A DNA stretch of 64,000 nt from a bacterium (GTDB lineage Bacteria; JAMCPX01): contig JAJYLN010000004.1 in NCBI GenBank assembly GCA_021787665.1, positions 1-64,000 on the forward strand, in the 5' to 3' direction. Positions 42,579 to 51,463 of this stretch are shown here, piece after piece (the first letter of the stretch is position 1; every line of letters starts with the position of its first letter). The position numbers and the translations under genes were made by a program. Under the pieces are notes generated by a model that was given only the letters and a program-made list of their open reading frames with translations, searched no databases and was not told the DNA's origin.

Positions 42579-42956
42579 TTACTGCCGCAGGAATAGCTGT
42601 CTCATATACCGTCGATGGGCTCGAACCGTGAGGCTGGCAAGCTGGATGGGAGCATAAGTTGAAGAGTCGGGGAGTAAAGGAGTTGTGAGTTGGGAATTTT
42701 GAGAGATTGCTTCGTCGCTTTCAGCTCCTTGCAATGACAGAGAAGGAGTCCCCTCGTTACCCGCTACTCGATGCTGGTTATTACAATGCATCCTTTTCAA
42801 CTTCTGACTTGTGCCTGTGATCGCAGCGTATACAGCCTGATAGATACCGAGATTCGTCCACGCAAACGCGATAACTATGAAGACAGCGATTGACTTCAAA
42901 AAAGAAGGCTTAAAGACATCCTTACAAAGACCGATCCTACGAGAGGTTGATCCCAT
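42579..42956 (-). pseudogene. Possible truncated secreted-protein gene fused to a dispersed repeat
   Basis: On the minus strand an ATG at 42956 is preceded by a very good ribosome-binding site (GGAGG, four bases upstream). The first 45 residues look like a real export signal with a basic start and FLKSIAVFIVIAFAWTNLGI, ending near VYA. After this the sequence loses coding character and runs into a dispersed DNA repeat (42703-42740), giving 125 residues in all. I read it as the 5' remnant of a larger exported protein gene. A genuine short secreted peptide is the alternative. Confidence 0.5.
42703..42740. repeat. Dispersed repeat of the GAGATTGCTTCGTCGC...GCAATGACA type
   Basis: The plus strand reads GAGATTGCTTCGTCGCTTTC and then AGCTCCTTGCAATGACAG. 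ATTGC and GCAAT at the ends are inverted. Very similar sequences are found repeatedly between genes in many proteobacterial genomes (recalled, not searched). One copy is seen here, inside the remnant ORF. Confidence 0.55.
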
Positions 42957-43029
42957 GACCCCTCCGTTTATTATCTCTTTACATGAGTTATAGATTTGAT
43001 GTCAATAGTATTTTCCATGTGCTAATCTC

Positions 43030-43058
43030 TTTACAAAACACACATTCTATCTTAACAT
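43030..43058 (+). promoter_or_regulatory. Sigma-70-like promoter predicting a leaderless mRNA for the FAD oxidase
   Basis: TTTACA and TAACAT are separated by 17 bases, and eight bases separate the -10 box from ATG 43067. No Shine-Dalgarno is present. The sequence ATCTCTTTACA, which includes the -35 box, also occurs at 42973-42983. Confidence 0.5.
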
Positions 43059-43066
43059 CTCACGTC

Positions 43067-44584
43067 ATGGACGGACGACTCAGGGCCTCTTTAGGAAAGA
43101 TATTCAGGGACGAGCAGATCAGCGAAGAAGTATCTGCGCTGATCATCTATTCCCGGGACCTCAACCCCATCGGTACGATATTCACCCAGCAGGGCAGACT
43201 CATGACTAAGCCGGATGCCGTCGTGTGGCCGGATGAAATCGGACAGATCCAGGAGCTCGTAAAGCTCGCAAACACCTATACGATACCTCTGATTCCTTAC
43301 GGCAGCGGATCCGGGGTATGTGGCGGCGCAAATCCCGTCGGCAGGGGTATCATCGTCGACATGAAGAAGATGGCACGCATACGGAAGCTGGATACCTATT
43401 CCCTTACCGCGGAAGTCGAGAGCGGCTTCATCGGCGAGCTGTTCGAACGGGAGCTCAACGCAAAAGGGTATACGCTAGGCCATTTCCCGTCATCGATATG
43501 GTGCTCGACTGTTGGGGGATGGCTCGCTGCCCGGTCGGCCGGACAGCTCTCCGCGCGCTATGGCAAGATAGAGGACATGGTGCTCGGGATCGAGGCCGTC
43601 ATGCCAGACGGCGATATACTGAAGACAAAGGTAACGCCGCGCTCCGCAACAGGCCCGGACTTCAAGCAGGTGCTCGTGGGTTCTGAAGGGACGCTCGGCA
43701 TCATAACGGCTGCAACGCTGCGGATAAACCCGTACCCGGCATCGAGGAGGTTCAGCGGCTTCATGTTTCACACGGTCAGGGACGCGCTCGAAGCCATCAG
43801 AGAACTCATGCAGACGGGTGTACGGCCTGCTGCCGTAAGGCTCTACGACGAGATAGACACCTTCATGATAGGCTCCGGCAAGGGCAGCAAGAAGCTACTC
43901 TCCCATGAGCAGGAAGACGAGCATACCGAGGACTTTAAAAAAGCAATCATAAAAAAGGCAGAACGAATGGTCCTTACCGTACCAACCATCGTCAACCGTG
44001 TCATAAAGCTGCTGCCTGCAAACAACCTGCTGATACTCACATTCGAGGGCGCGCCGGATATGACGGCGGTCGAAATGGAAAGGGCGACCCGGATCATGCA
44101 GTCACACGGCGGCAGAGACATGGGCGAGGACCCCGGTAAATACTGGTGGGAGCACCGTTACGATGTATCGTTCAACCTGTCGCCGCTCTACAGTATCAGG
44201 GCTTTTGCGGATACGATAGAGGTGGCGACTACGTGGGACAAGCTGATGTCCTTATACGAGCGTATGCGCGAGGCGATAGGCAGGCATGCTCTGGTCATGG
44301 CTCATTTTTCCCATGTCTACCAGGAGGGGGGCTCTATCTACTTTACCTTTGCGGCATCGACGTACGACGAGTCTCAGAAGGAGGCCCTGTACAGACAGAC
44401 GTGGAAGGACGCTCTCGATACCGCTACGGACGTCGGGGCGACGATCAGCCATCATCACGGCATTGGCATGCTCAAGGCGCAGTGGATGGACAAGGAGCAC
44501 GGCAAGGCAATGGAGATCTACAGGCAGTTGAAAAAGATCGTCGACCCGAACAATATCATGAACCCGGGCAAGATGGGACTGTAG
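43067..44584 (+). CDS. FAD-binding oxidase of the alkylglycerone-phosphate-synthase-like type
   Basis: A 505-residue flavoenzyme of the FAD_binding_4/FAD-oxidase C family. The FAD-binding region is PYGSGSGVCGGANPVGRGI, and GHFPSSIWCSTVGGWLAARS with QLSARYGKIEDMVLGIEAV is the pattern of the AGPS group. The triple histidine ISHHHGIGMLKAQW near the C-terminus matches the HHH motif that AGPS uses with its active-site tyrosine. Such enzymes make the ether bond of alkyl glycerol lipids, although glycolate or D-lactate oxidase subunits share the fold and cannot be excluded. The start MDGRLRASLGK at 43067 is preferred over the track start because of the promoter position. Confidence 0.82.
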   Translation: MDGRLRASLGKIFRDEQISEEVSALIIYSRDLNPIGTIFTQQGRLMTKPDAVVWPDEIGQIQELVKLANTYTIPLIPYGSGSGVCGGANPVGRGIIVDMKKMARIRKLDTYSLTAEVESGFIGELFERELNAKGYTLGHFPSSIWCSTVGGWLAARSAGQLSARYGKIEDMVLGIEAVMPDGDILKTKVTPRSATGPDFKQVLVGSEGTLGIITAATLRINPYPASRRFSGFMFHTVRDALEAIRELMQTGVRPAAVRLYDEIDTFMIGSGKGSKKLLSHEQEDEHTEDFKKAIIKKAERMVLTVPTIVNRVIKLLPANNLLILTFEGAPDMTAVEMERATRIMQSHGGRDMGEDPGKYWWEHRYDVSFNLSPLYSIRAFADTIEVATTWDKLMSLYERMREAIGRHALVMAHFSHVYQEGGSIYFTFAASTYDESQKEALYRQTWKDALDTATDVGATISHHHGIGMLKAQWMDKEHGKAMEIYRQLKKIVDPNNIMNPGKMGL

Positions 44585-44618
44585 CCCTCCCTTGCCTCGA
44601 TCGTTATGCTCTTCAGCC

Positions 44619-44633
44619 GCGACTGCCAGTCGC
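44619..44633. terminator. Convergent hairpin between the FAD oxidase and YfhO genes
   Basis: GCGACT and AGTCGC form a perfect 6-bp stem with a 3-base loop, 34 bases after the oxidase stop and one base before the end of the minus-strand gene. It could serve both. No long T tract is seen. Confidence 0.4.
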
Positions 44634-44634
44634 C

Positions 44635-47007
44635 TCAGAAAAAGATCACTATCGTGCTGGCAAGAAGACCAAGGGCAGAAAAGATTACTCCAAGTCTAAA
44701 GGACAATGGGGCATAGTCGAACTGTACCGTATGCATGCCCGGTCCAAGAATAACCCCTCTGAATAAATAGTCGGCATGGAGGATGGTCCCTCGTTTCCGA
44801 TCGACCTTCACTTGCCAGCCATCATCGTACGTGTCCGACAAAACAAGCACTGCCTTGCATGCGTTGAATACCGTGAGCTTGACCATATCAGGCTGGTAGG
44901 TGTCAATGGTAACGTAATCGCCCCCTTCCGCGGGACACGCGGGCATTTCAATTTCCTTGTTACTTTCGATAACGACACTATCGTTAAGGAGTGCGTCTAT
45001 ATGTGTCTTGATTAATTGCACCGCTTCATCAGGCGAATATGCTGTAATCACTTCGTGTGCCAGATAAGCACGAGGCTTATAATCCTGATACCGGATCATA
45101 ACACCTCTTCCGGCTCTCGTCTTTGCCGGGTAGTAGATATATTTTACATTCATGAGCTCGAGGTATTTTTTGAAGTTTACAGGATTGTAAATCGCCGGAT
45201 CAAAGCTCCTGAACAGATAGCCACCATGGCCGTGTGATAGTTTTATTCCCAGGATCCTCCTGAAGAACGTATTATAGCGAGCCCCCATAGGATATTCATA
45301 ACCTCTGATGTCACTCACATGGTAAACCATGAGTGTGTTGGGAAGAAAGGTCAACCCAAAAGCTGCAAACCTGAATTGCGATGTATCTTTCTGCATCAAA
45401 GCTATATCCGGCGGGGCCTTGGGATAGATCAGGTCTTTTCTTATTTGCGGATTAAAGTTGTGACCGGTTACATACAGTGCAAAGAACTGACTTATGACAA
45501 GCATACCCAACAGGTACCCTTTTCTGCGGCGTGTATTGATTGCAAGGTTCGTCAAAATGAAACCTACAGCAGTAAAACAGAGGATCTTCATTGTCTCTAT
45601 AGCGAGTACATGACCGTGGCCCGTCAGATCTTTCTGGGAGTAAGCAACGGCTATACTTATGAGCGCAACTATGATAATGAACATACCGGACTGAGTCACC
45701 GCTCTCCTTAAATATTTTGTATCAACGATATTTCCTTCTACCGTTGCACCAGCCTTTCTATTCTGTGGCCAATACTTCTTGAAAGTATCTATGACATCTA
45801 TGCCAAAGCCTGCAAGCGCCGCCATACAAAACTGATAAAGGAGTATCAATCTTTGGTCTTTCATGTGGGAAAATCCGGGGAGCATTGTTACTATCTGGTA
45901 GAATGGAGGCACGCCAAAGGCGACCAGTAAAAAGAACGCTGCCATACATGCAAAGAGAATAACATGCCTATCCTTACGCCTTACAACAATAGCTATAAGC
46001 GCAAGCATGATTGCAATAACCCCAACGTACAATGCTTCTTCGTTAGGATAAGCAGGCCCCCAAAAATTGAGCGTAACAGGCGAGCCATAGAAACCCGGCA
46101 TCAGTAACAAGGGCAAGGCGCTCAGGGGAAGGAAGAAATGATCGGTCCCCGACCTGAAGGTCCAGGTGGCACTTTTCAGTAATTCTGAGAGAAATGGCAG
46201 TAGCAGGGGAGACGCAATCAAAAACCCAAGCAGAACGGCGGCAAGAACGTATCCGGCTTCTACTTTTACTTTCTTGCGCGCTTGCGCATCTCTATAGCGG
46301 AAGAACAGCAGGAACAGCGCATACATAGCAACACTAAGCAGGACGTGTGCCGATGTCTCGGGATGGCCTCCGAGAAACTGGATACCTGTTATAAGTGCAA
46401 GCCATCCGATATACTTTAATCTGTCTGTTTGAATATATTTATACAGAAAGAAAAAAAGCCAGGGCAAAAACACGGATACATTTGTCTGGGGCCAGGCGAG
46501 CCATACGACATTGAAGGCACAAAACATGAAGGTAATAGCCGAGAACATACTCCCGGCAAATGCTATACCGAGGGCACTGATAAAAAGATACATGCCAAGG
46601 CCTGCAAGAAAGAGCTTAATGAATGCATCTATAGCAAAGGCGTCTTTGAATGGAAAAATATAAAATACCGTATTAATGGGATAGATCTCTGCCGATTGCG
46701 CGTCGGCAAGGAAGGGTACACCCATTCTGATATACGGGTCCCATAACGGCAGGTGCCCGCGTCTTATGTTCTCTCGTGCAAAGTGAAGAAATGGATAAAA
46801 CTGGTTGGCCTGGTCCCATAATGCCCAATTCGACGGTTGGTTAAATCCCGGTGGAGCGGCATTACTGAAGGGGGGGTTAACAAAAAGGATATCCGTGCCG
46901 GAAAGTGCCCTTCCTGAGAATACGACCTTGTGAAAAAATATAATGATACACAGTATCAATAGGGATGATGCAATGATGGTCTTGGTTCTTGTATTGCTCA
47001 TGGTCAT
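44635..47007 (-). CDS. YfhO-family polytopic membrane protein
   Basis: A 790-residue protein with about 12 membrane segments. The N-terminal SGTDILFVNPPFSNAAPPG and NWALWDQANQFYPFLHFARE are typical of the YfhO family, whose Gram-positive members are linked to glycosylation of lipoteichoic acid and wall polymers. The C-terminal 200 residues are a soluble, probably extracytoplasmic, beta-rich domain (DTYDDGWQVKVDRKRGTILH) followed by a last membrane segment. The role in Gram-negative bacteria is not established; a GT-C-like sugar transfer is a reasonable guess. It follows another polytopic gene by 13 bases and has AGG four bases before the ATG. Confidence 0.85.
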   Translation of the reverse strand: MTMSNTRTKTIIASSLLILCIIIFFHKVVFSGRALSGTDILFVNPPFSNAAPPGFNQPSNWALWDQANQFYPFLHFARENIRRGHLPLWDPYIRMGVPFLADAQSAEIYPINTVFYIFPFKDAFAIDAFIKLFLAGLGMYLFISALGIAFAGSMFSAITFMFCAFNVVWLAWPQTNVSVFLPWLFFFLYKYIQTDRLKYIGWLALITGIQFLGGHPETSAHVLLSVAMYALFLLFFRYRDAQARKKVKVEAGYVLAAVLLGFLIASPLLLPFLSELLKSATWTFRSGTDHFFLPLSALPLLLMPGFYGSPVTLNFWGPAYPNEEALYVGVIAIMLALIAIVVRRKDRHVILFACMAAFFLLVAFGVPPFYQIVTMLPGFSHMKDQRLILLYQFCMAALAGFGIDVIDTFKKYWPQNRKAGATVEGNIVDTKYLRRAVTQSGMFIIIVALISIAVAYSQKDLTGHGHVLAIETMKILCFTAVGFILTNLAINTRRRKGYLLGMLVISQFFALYVTGHNFNPQIRKDLIYPKAPPDIALMQKDTSQFRFAAFGLTFLPNTLMVYHVSDIRGYEYPMGARYNTFFRRILGIKLSHGHGGYLFRSFDPAIYNPVNFKKYLELMNVKYIYYPAKTRAGRGVMIRYQDYKPRAYLAHEVITAYSPDEAVQLIKTHIDALLNDSVVIESNKEIEMPACPAEGGDYVTIDTYQPDMVKLTVFNACKAVLVLSDTYDDGWQVKVDRKRGTILHADYLFRGVILGPGMHTVQFDYAPLSFRLGVIFSALGLLASTIVIFF

Positions 47008-47020
47008 GTGCCTGCACGTT

Positions 47021-48787
47021 TTACCGAAGCAAAAGTCTTAGGGGCCTGGTTTGATAATACCCGGTTTCCTTCGTATCGATTATCCTGAGGCTCAGGGTGT
47101 TTGTTCCCGGCCGTAGATTCCGGGCGACTATACGGCCATAAAATCCAGCATATTCATAGCCTGAGTTTTTGAATGCAGAAGCGACCCCGGGTCTTTCGAT
47201 GCCATAGGTCAGCGGGAATAACTGTCCGTCGATGTCCGCAAAGACGGCAGATGCCAGCGCACGCTCTTTTTCGTCTATTGCCCAACCTGTTATCGTTATG
47301 GTGTTGGATTGCAGGACGATTGCTTCGTCTTGGTGCCCGAACGGCGCGTCATAGTTATTTATCGAATCAACACTGAAGTCCGTGTGGTAATCATTTCTCG
47401 GCAATAAAGCTATTTGAGCGATGGAGTTGGGCAAGGGCGCGTTCGGCAGCATGCCATTATGTGTAGCGGATATAAGCATATGGTCCGGAACAAATATATG
47501 GAGTTTTCTTGATTCGGACAAGATGTTCGGTCCTTGATCGGGATCCGGCGGATTGTACGCAATGTAATGGTTTGCAGCAAAGCTCATATATTTTATGTAC
47601 GTTATGCCCGTGTTCAACCATACGCAGAATATAATGGTCGGGAATATCAAGCCAAAGATATGTAAACGTAAAAGAGCCGGTCTATTTCCTTGATACCCTA
47701 TCGCATAATAGCTAAAGACGATTGCCAAAAGCAGAAGCGAATATATACTGTATCGGGATGCAGTCGCTTCCTCAATACCCCAGCTTATCCTGCTCAGGCC
47801 TGCTGCCGCGGCTGTAGCAAGCACGAACAACATCGAGAAGAACAGAAACGGTTCTCGTTTGTCCGCTACATATTGAGTGCCCATGTAGATTGCAAAGATC
47901 AGAAAGATGACACCGGTAAAGAATGGCAGATATAAAAAGTACGAATGAACACCAGGCATCAGATTGCCCATGAATATCAACACGAACTTTATATAAGTCA
48001 ACGGGTGCCGGAGTGCATACATCTTCGACGCAGTGCCCCACGATGTCATGTTGTAGTGCAGGAGCACAAAATAAACATAGAAAATGCCTGTACCATAGAG
48101 CGCAATGATCGATACCCTTTTAAGGTCTCCGGAAATGGCAAAGTACAGAAGCATAAGAGGAAATACGATCAGGCCGCTCGCCTGCGTGAAAGAAGCAAAC
48201 GTCGCAAGGCATAAGCCTGCAACGAAATCCCCCGTGTTGGACGACCTCGTAAAGAAGAAAAGAGCGGCCAGGGCAAAGAAAAGCTCATAGTACTGCTGGA
48301 GCGACGCCGCCGCCCATATCATACTATCATGTTGAGAAAAGGAAAACATCGTCACCGCTACCACTGCCAGATTAAGGGGTCGTACACGGCTCTTCACTAG
48401 ATAGAGACACAAAAGCAGGACAATCAAGAGAAGGCCTATGTCCCCGACCAGTATGACATGGATAAAGTTGATCTTGCCAAAAGCATAGTAATCCAACAAT
48501 TCTACGATCCTCGTAAAAACGATCCGGTGCTCGTTGTCCTGGGAGAAGAGCAGGTGCATTTTATACAAGAAGCCCTTGCCCGACAAAAATCGGTTCAGGA
48601 AATAAAGGGCATCGTAGTCGTCCCAAAACGGCATGTTCACCGCGTACTTCGCCACAACATACCAGTAGGAGAAAAAGGCAGCTCCGGAAAGCATCAATCC
48701 GACGACGGTAATGGGATGGGTCCAATGTCCCTTATCGGATTCCTGATGGTTTCGGTTTACCAATGAATCTTTGCTGCTGCCGAACAT
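47021..48787 (-). CDS. Polytopic membrane protein, probably GT-C-like
   Basis: A 588-residue protein with 10-12 membrane segments, for example ITVVGLMLSGAAFFSYWYVV and FIHVILVGDIGLLLIVLLLC. The first loop contains VNMPFWDDYDALYFLNRFL and QDNEHRIVFTRIVELLDYYA. An acidic motif after the first membrane segment is the mark of GT-C glycosyltransferases and related membrane proteins. The C-terminal 110 residues form a soluble beta-rich domain (TITGWAIDEKERALASAVFA). Family name not recognised. It lies between the M28 peptidase and YfhO genes, all on the minus strand and closely spaced. Confidence 0.75.
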   Translation of the reverse strand: MFGSSKDSLVNRNHQESDKGHWTHPITVVGLMLSGAAFFSYWYVVAKYAVNMPFWDDYDALYFLNRFLSGKGFLYKMHLLFSQDNEHRIVFTRIVELLDYYAFGKINFIHVILVGDIGLLLIVLLLCLYLVKSRVRPLNLAVVAVTMFSFSQHDSMIWAAASLQQYYELFFALAALFFFTRSSNTGDFVAGLCLATFASFTQASGLIVFPLMLLYFAISGDLKRVSIIALYGTGIFYVYFVLLHYNMTSWGTASKMYALRHPLTYIKFVLIFMGNLMPGVHSYFLYLPFFTGVIFLIFAIYMGTQYVADKREPFLFFSMLFVLATAAAAGLSRISWGIEEATASRYSIYSLLLLAIVFSYYAIGYQGNRPALLRLHIFGLIFPTIIFCVWLNTGITYIKYMSFAANHYIAYNPPDPDQGPNILSESRKLHIFVPDHMLISATHNGMLPNAPLPNSIAQIALLPRNDYHTDFSVDSINNYDAPFGHQDEAIVLQSNTITITGWAIDEKERALASAVFADIDGQLFPLTYGIERPGVASAFKNSGYEYAGFYGRIVARNLRPGTNTLSLRIIDTKETGYYQTRPLRLLLR

Positions 48788-48790
48788 GAA

Positions 48791-49930
48791 TCAGTCGATG
48801 CTCGCTATCATCTTCGTTGCAAACTCGTAGGCAAGGTTGACCGGTACCGGGCGAACGTTCTCGAACACGTCCGTCTCCCAGTGCCAGTTCGGCAACATGC
48901 CCTCGTCGTCGAATGCCATAATGCTCATCGCCCTGTATCCTCTCGACAGCGGTACAAGAGCGTCCGTGGACATCATCGTATATATCCGTGGTGTAACGTT
49001 CATCGAGCTCCCCTTTGCAACCTTGTCAGCGATGGCAACCATGGTGTGGTCAGCTGCATACTGTTTGATCATCCCCTCTTCGATGATGTAGGAGACCTTC
49101 CCGGCACCACAGTTGTCTATGTTGATTATATAGGCATCTCTGACGAGGTCCTTATGCTCCCTTACGAAGGAGACCATACCGGCCATGCCGACTTCCTCGG
49201 CCCCGGTCGCGACGAGGAATATATCGGTGTTCGCGAGAGGGCTGGCTGAAAACCGCTCCGCTATACCGAGCAGCACCGCCACCCCGGACGCGTTGTCGTT
49301 GGCCCCATGGGTATACTGCCCCCGGATCTCGCGGTGAATCAGCAGGACCACGGTCACGAGGGGATCAAGCGTGAGCACGCCCACGAGTACCTTCAGCCAT
49401 ACGACGTGGGTTATCCAATAGAGGGCCGTAAGGATGAACATCAGGAACATCGATATGACGACCCCTATAAAGGTGTTCCTGAAGCCCTTTACAAAACGAG
49501 GGGAGAACATGATGCTGGAGCGGGACGAGTCGTAATGTGCGGTCACGATGACCCTGCGGACAGCCTTACCGGAGGCAGGAATATGGCCGATAACGTTGTA
49601 CGATGTCCCCTTCGGAAGCATCAGCGAGGCGATCTCGAACGACGAGTTCTCGAGGAAAAACGTAACAGCCCCGGAACCGGTGAGTATAATGGAGACGACC
49701 GGACGATGGAACAGCAGGAAGGCTGCCCCGATAATGCTGACGAGATAGATCAGGATGTACGGGTAAGAGAACGATGTGATCGTCTTGAATGGCTCTGTCG
49801 TGTTCTTGATACCGAGTCTGTCGAAGGACTCCTGTATGTAGTCCCTTGCTTTATACTCTCCCTCGGTCGCTGTGCCCCGCCCCCCTATCTTCACGGAGAG
49901 GTTGTAAATGTGATCCATCAAAGGCATCAT
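48791..49930 (-). CDS. M28-family zinc peptidase with membrane segments
   Basis: A 379-residue metalloaminopeptidase-like protein. Zinc ligands are visible in VTAHYDSSR, HGANDNASGVAVLLGIAERF and GAEEVGMAGM, with an aspartate in INIDNCG and a C-terminal histidine in WHWETDV. Two membrane segments (about 60-95) precede the first ligand. Two more (FIGVVISMFLMFILTALYWI and VLVGVLTLDPLVTVVLLIH) are inserted between the HYD and GANDNASG motifs, which is unusual. The promoter places the mRNA start at ATG 49930; no ribosome-binding site is seen. It heads a three-gene minus-strand group with two polytopic sugar-transfer-like proteins. Confidence 0.88.
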   Translation of the reverse strand: MMPLMDHIYNLSVKIGGRGTATEGEYKARDYIQESFDRLGIKNTTEPFKTITSFSYPYILIYLVSIIGAAFLLFHRPVVSIILTGSGAVTFFLENSSFEIASLMLPKGTSYNVIGHIPASGKAVRRVIVTAHYDSSRSSIMFSPRFVKGFRNTFIGVVISMFLMFILTALYWITHVVWLKVLVGVLTLDPLVTVVLLIHREIRGQYTHGANDNASGVAVLLGIAERFSASPLANTDIFLVATGAEEVGMAGMVSFVREHKDLVRDAYIINIDNCGAGKVSYIIEEGMIKQYAADHTMVAIADKVAKGSSMNVTPRIYTMMSTDALVPLSRGYRAMSIMAFDDEGMLPNWHWETDVFENVRPVPVNLAYEFATKMIASID

Positions 49931-49936
49931 GGGACA

Positions 49937-49966
49937 TGTATACCATACCCCGTCCCGTCCTGTAAA
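49937..49966 (-). promoter_or_regulatory. Promoter predicting a leaderless mRNA for the M28 peptidase gene
   Basis: On the minus strand TTTACA and TATACA are separated by 18 bases, and only six bases (TGTCCC) lie between the -10 box and ATG 49930. No Shine-Dalgarno is present. It lies in the 78-base gap behind the ribosomal operon, which otherwise shows only a weak 6-bp hairpin (TCCCTG/CAGGGA) near 49982-50003. Confidence 0.5.
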
Positions 49967-50008
49967 TCCGAAGGAATGGATCCCTGTATGCTTTTTCAGG
50001 GAATACGG

Positions 50009-50419
50009 CTAATCCTTTTTCTCTTCCTTCGCTTCCGTCTTCTTTTTCTTCTTTTCCTTTATGGCCCTGTCCACGAGCTCGATGAAAGAGAGGTCTGCTC
50101 CGTCACCCTTCCTCTTCCTGAACTTTATAATCCTGGTGTAGCCGCCGTTCCGGGCCTTATACCTGTCCGCAAACGTGGTGAACAGCTTCGCGACCGAAGG
50201 CTCGTGCCTCAGTATCGAGAACGCACGCCTGCGGGCAGCGAGGTCGCCCCTCTTCCCGAGGGTAATCATCCTTTCGACGATCCTCCTCAGCTCTTTCGCC
50301 TTCGCAACCGTGGTCTCAATACGCTCATGGGTAATGAGCGCTATCGCAAGGTTCTTCAACAATGCCTTCCGGTGAGGCGTCGTCCGCCTGAATTTTCTGC
50401 CCCCCACATTGTGTCGCAT
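50009..50419 (-). CDS. rplQ: Ribosomal protein L17 (bL17)
   Basis: A 136-residue 50S protein. The N-terminus [20 protein letters not shown] and [20 protein letters not shown] are characteristic. The tail is unusually charged and low in complexity ([16 protein letters not shown]), as in other lineages with extended L17. Last gene of the superoperon, eight bases after rpoA. Confidence 0.97.
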   Translation of the reverse strand: MRHNVGGRKFRRTTPHRKALLKNLAIALITHERIETTVAKAKELRRIVERMITLGKRGDLAARRRAFSILRHEPSVAKLFTTFADRYKARNGGYTRIIKFRKRKGDGADLSFIELVDRAIKEKKKKKTEAKEEKKD

Positions 50420-50427
50420 GATCTTAC

Positions 50428-51438
50428 CTACTCCTTTTCCTCTTTTTCTTCGGCGACTTCCGCGCCCATGGGCTTCATGCCGAGCTTCAGTCCCATGCCG
50501 GAAAGAACGTCCTTTATCTCACTGAGCGACTTCCTGCCAAAATTCTTCATCTGGAGTATTTCCTGCTCGGTCTTCAGCACCAGCTCCCCTATCGTCTTGA
50601 TGTTTGCGTTCTTGAGACAGTTTGTCGCCCTCACGGAGAACTCGAGTTCGTCGATGTTCTTGTTCAGCAGCTCAGTAAGCTTGGTGTCTTCATGGCTACT
50701 GTCGCTGTGAATGACTTCGAGGTTATTGTGGTCGATGATCTCCTCCGAGAAGAGCGACAACTGCTCTGACAGAATACCAGCGGAGGTTATCAGCGCCTTC
50801 CTCGGCTCTATGCTCCCGTCCGTCCACACCTCGATGATGAGCTTGTCGTAGTCGATAATCCTTCCCACGCGCGAGTTCCTTACCTGAAAGTTTACCCGCT
50901 TGATCGGGGAGAATATGGAGTCTATGGGAATAACGCCGATCGGCATGGTGTCGTCTTTGTTCTCTTCCGATGGAATGTAGCCCCGTCCTACCTTTACGAT
51001 CATGTCCGCATTCAGCACCGAGTCTTTGTGCAGGGTCGCGATCGTGATGTCCGGCGTAAGCACGGTGACCTTATCGTCAACGAGGATATCTTTGCCGGTA
51101 ATTATCATCTCTCCCTTTGCTCGGATCTTTATCTCCCGCTCCCCGACATCGAGAAGCCTGAACCTGATGGTCTTAAGATTGAGAATGATCTCCATTACAT
51201 CTTCATCGACTCCCGGTATCGTGGAGAATTCGTTCGTTACGCCTTCTATCTTCACAGAAGTGATCGCCGCTCCCTCGATGGAAGAGAGGAGGGTTCTCCT
51301 TAGGGCGTTCCCGACGGTAGTACCGTAGCCCCTCTCGAGCGGCTCGATCGTAAACTTACCATAGGTCTCCGTAAGACTGTTGCTGTCGATCAACACTCTT
51401 TTGGGTTTCACTATGGGCTGCAGATTTCTATGAATCAT
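50428..51438 (-). CDS. rpoA: RNA polymerase alpha subunit
   Basis: A 336-residue protein. The N-terminal assembly domain has [20 protein letters not shown], and the C-terminal domain ([20 protein letters not shown], then [20 protein letters not shown]) includes the arginine that contacts UP-element DNA. It starts 25 bases after rpsD. Order rpsM-rpsK-rpsD-rpoA-rplQ is the standard alpha operon. Confidence 0.98.
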   Translation of the reverse strand: MIHRNLQPIVKPKRVLIDSNSLTETYGKFTIEPLERGYGTTVGNALRRTLLSSIEGAAITSVKIEGVTNEFSTIPGVDEDVMEIILNLKTIRFRLLDVGEREIKIRAKGEMIITGKDILVDDKVTVLTPDITIATLHKDSVLNADMIVKVGRGYIPSEENKDDTMPIGVIPIDSIFSPIKRVNFQVRNSRVGRIIDYDKLIIEVWTDGSIEPRKALITSAGILSEQLSLFSEEIIDHNNLEVIHSDSSHEDTKLTELLNKNIDELEFSVRATNCLKNANIKTIGELVLKTEQEILQMKNFGRKSLSEIKDVLSGMGLKLGMKPMGAEVAEEKEEKE

Positions 51439-51463
51439 TTATCCCTCCAGATTTTTAAAACGG

